Below the pieces are notes generated by a model. That model did no database searches, was not told the DNA's origin, and saw only the letters and a list, made by a program, of their open reading frames with translations. From Mesorhizobium shangrilense (lineage in GTDB: Bacteria; Pseudomonadota; Alphaproteobacteria; Rhizobiales; Rhizobiaceae), in assembly GCF_028826155.1 (NCBI RefSeq), contig NZ_JAQGPN010000001.1, forward strand, positions 1,989,501 to 2,053,500: a stretch of 64,000 nucleotides of DNA. Reading direction: 5' to 3'. Positions 63,633 to 64,000 of the stretch are shown here, in pieces (within the stretch, counting starts at the first letter, position 1; the number at the start of each line of letters is the position of its first letter). A program made the position numbers and the translations under genes.

Positions 63633-64000
63633 CAAGTTCTCCAACCTTCAACCCGAGATAGCTCTGTTGCGAGTGACACCAGCTCTGGATAGACCATCGT
63701 CTCTACGAAGCCGATCGTGTTGAGCTGTTTACGGAGTTCACTTCGATCGCCCTTTATGGCGACGCGCCAGAGAGCGGAAGAGCCTTCTGAAGCAAAGTCC
63801 TCAAGGCAGCGAGGATCATCCCCCCAGACCATGAAAGTGCCTCGTTGGGCAACGATGCGACTTGAGTTATGAGTCCCAAAAATTGCAACGGGAGACCGGA
63901 GACGGCGTCTGGTTGTTTCCGGTCGATATGGCTCACTCTCATCGTCAGATGTCGTTAGGACGTGTATCTGGTTCCCATACTCCGACAAAACTGGGGTCGA
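63632..64000 (-). CDS. FRG-domain protein (N-terminus outside window)
   Basis: The C-terminal 122 residues are seen; the frame runs through the right edge. SPVAIFGTHNSSRIVAQRGT and MVWGDDPRCLEDF are typical of the FRG domain end (N-x-R-I-x-x-Q-x-G-x-F), found in many mobile or defence-linked proteins. The N-terminal F-R-G motif is not in the window. It is upstream of, and coupled to, the DUF262 gene. Confidence 0.75.
   Translation of the reverse strand, partial: STPVLSEYGNQIHVLTTSDDESEPYRPETTRRRLRSPVAIFGTHNSSRIVAQRGTFMVWGDDPRCLEDFASEGSSALWRVAIKGDRSELRKQLNTIGFVETMVYPELVSLATELSRVEGWRT

Overview
The window is high-GC chromosomal DNA of an alphaproteobacterium of the order Hyphomicrobiales, most like Mesorhizobium, Aminobacter, Nitratireductor and relatives. 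This rests on gene content: a BA14K protein, a PetP/PetR-type regulator pair, the sqdBDC sulfolipid cluster, the LPS-core mannosyltransferase LpcC, the lrp / trxB-lsrB neighbourhood with an AbcR-like small RNA, and rhizobial-type palindromic repeats, one of them inside uvrB. Only the last 1.7 kb differs: it is visibly AT-rich and looks horizontally acquired.

Left part (1-16.4 kb): a MidA-type methyltransferase and lgt (minus strand, ATGA overlap); a CapA-like protein; two cold-shock genes with near-identical leader elements; a BA14K protein; a metallo-beta-lactamase hydrolase; ilvE divergent from a MarR / response regulator / histidine kinase operon, with a perfect palindrome before marR; a cupin; an MHS transporter with a large insertion; small secreted or unknown proteins; csaA, a YbjN protein and ubiK; and a lipoprotein with three Kazal domains.

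Middle (16.5-44 kb): uvrB with long extensions; DUF922, methyltransferase, clpS, DUF3137 and DUF1344 genes; the sulfolipid cluster sqdB - [HicB/HicA-like pair on the other strand] - sqdD - reductase; a lipid kinase; an enolase-superfamily enzyme and a GMC oxidoreductase; a thioesterase; an HxlR regulator divergent from an FMN reductase; a CNNM protein; two extensin-like proteins; an OmpA-like domain protein; a TPR protein; a PQQ-type sugar dehydrogenase; greA with a possible attenuator leader; and lpcC facing a GT2 gene.

Right part (44.4-64 kb): lrp divergent from trxB-lsrB, followed by the sRNA; msrP; an EF-G-like GTPase; aspartate aminotransferase; an EAL-domain gene followed by a degenerate EAL paralogue; tandem 4-cysteine secreted proteins; an O6-methylguanine methyltransferase; a lytic transglycosylase; several small proteins; and a conserved gene broken by an apparent one-base deletion. 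A BacA/SbmA-like ABC transporter ends after its membrane domain where foreign DNA begins. That DNA carries a translationally coupled FRG-domain / DUF262 pair, cut by the window edge, which is the best candidate for an uncharacterised (probably defence-related) system.

I saw no rRNA, tRNA, CRISPR array or transposase gene. Functions are assigned from motifs and family memory; no database search was possible.
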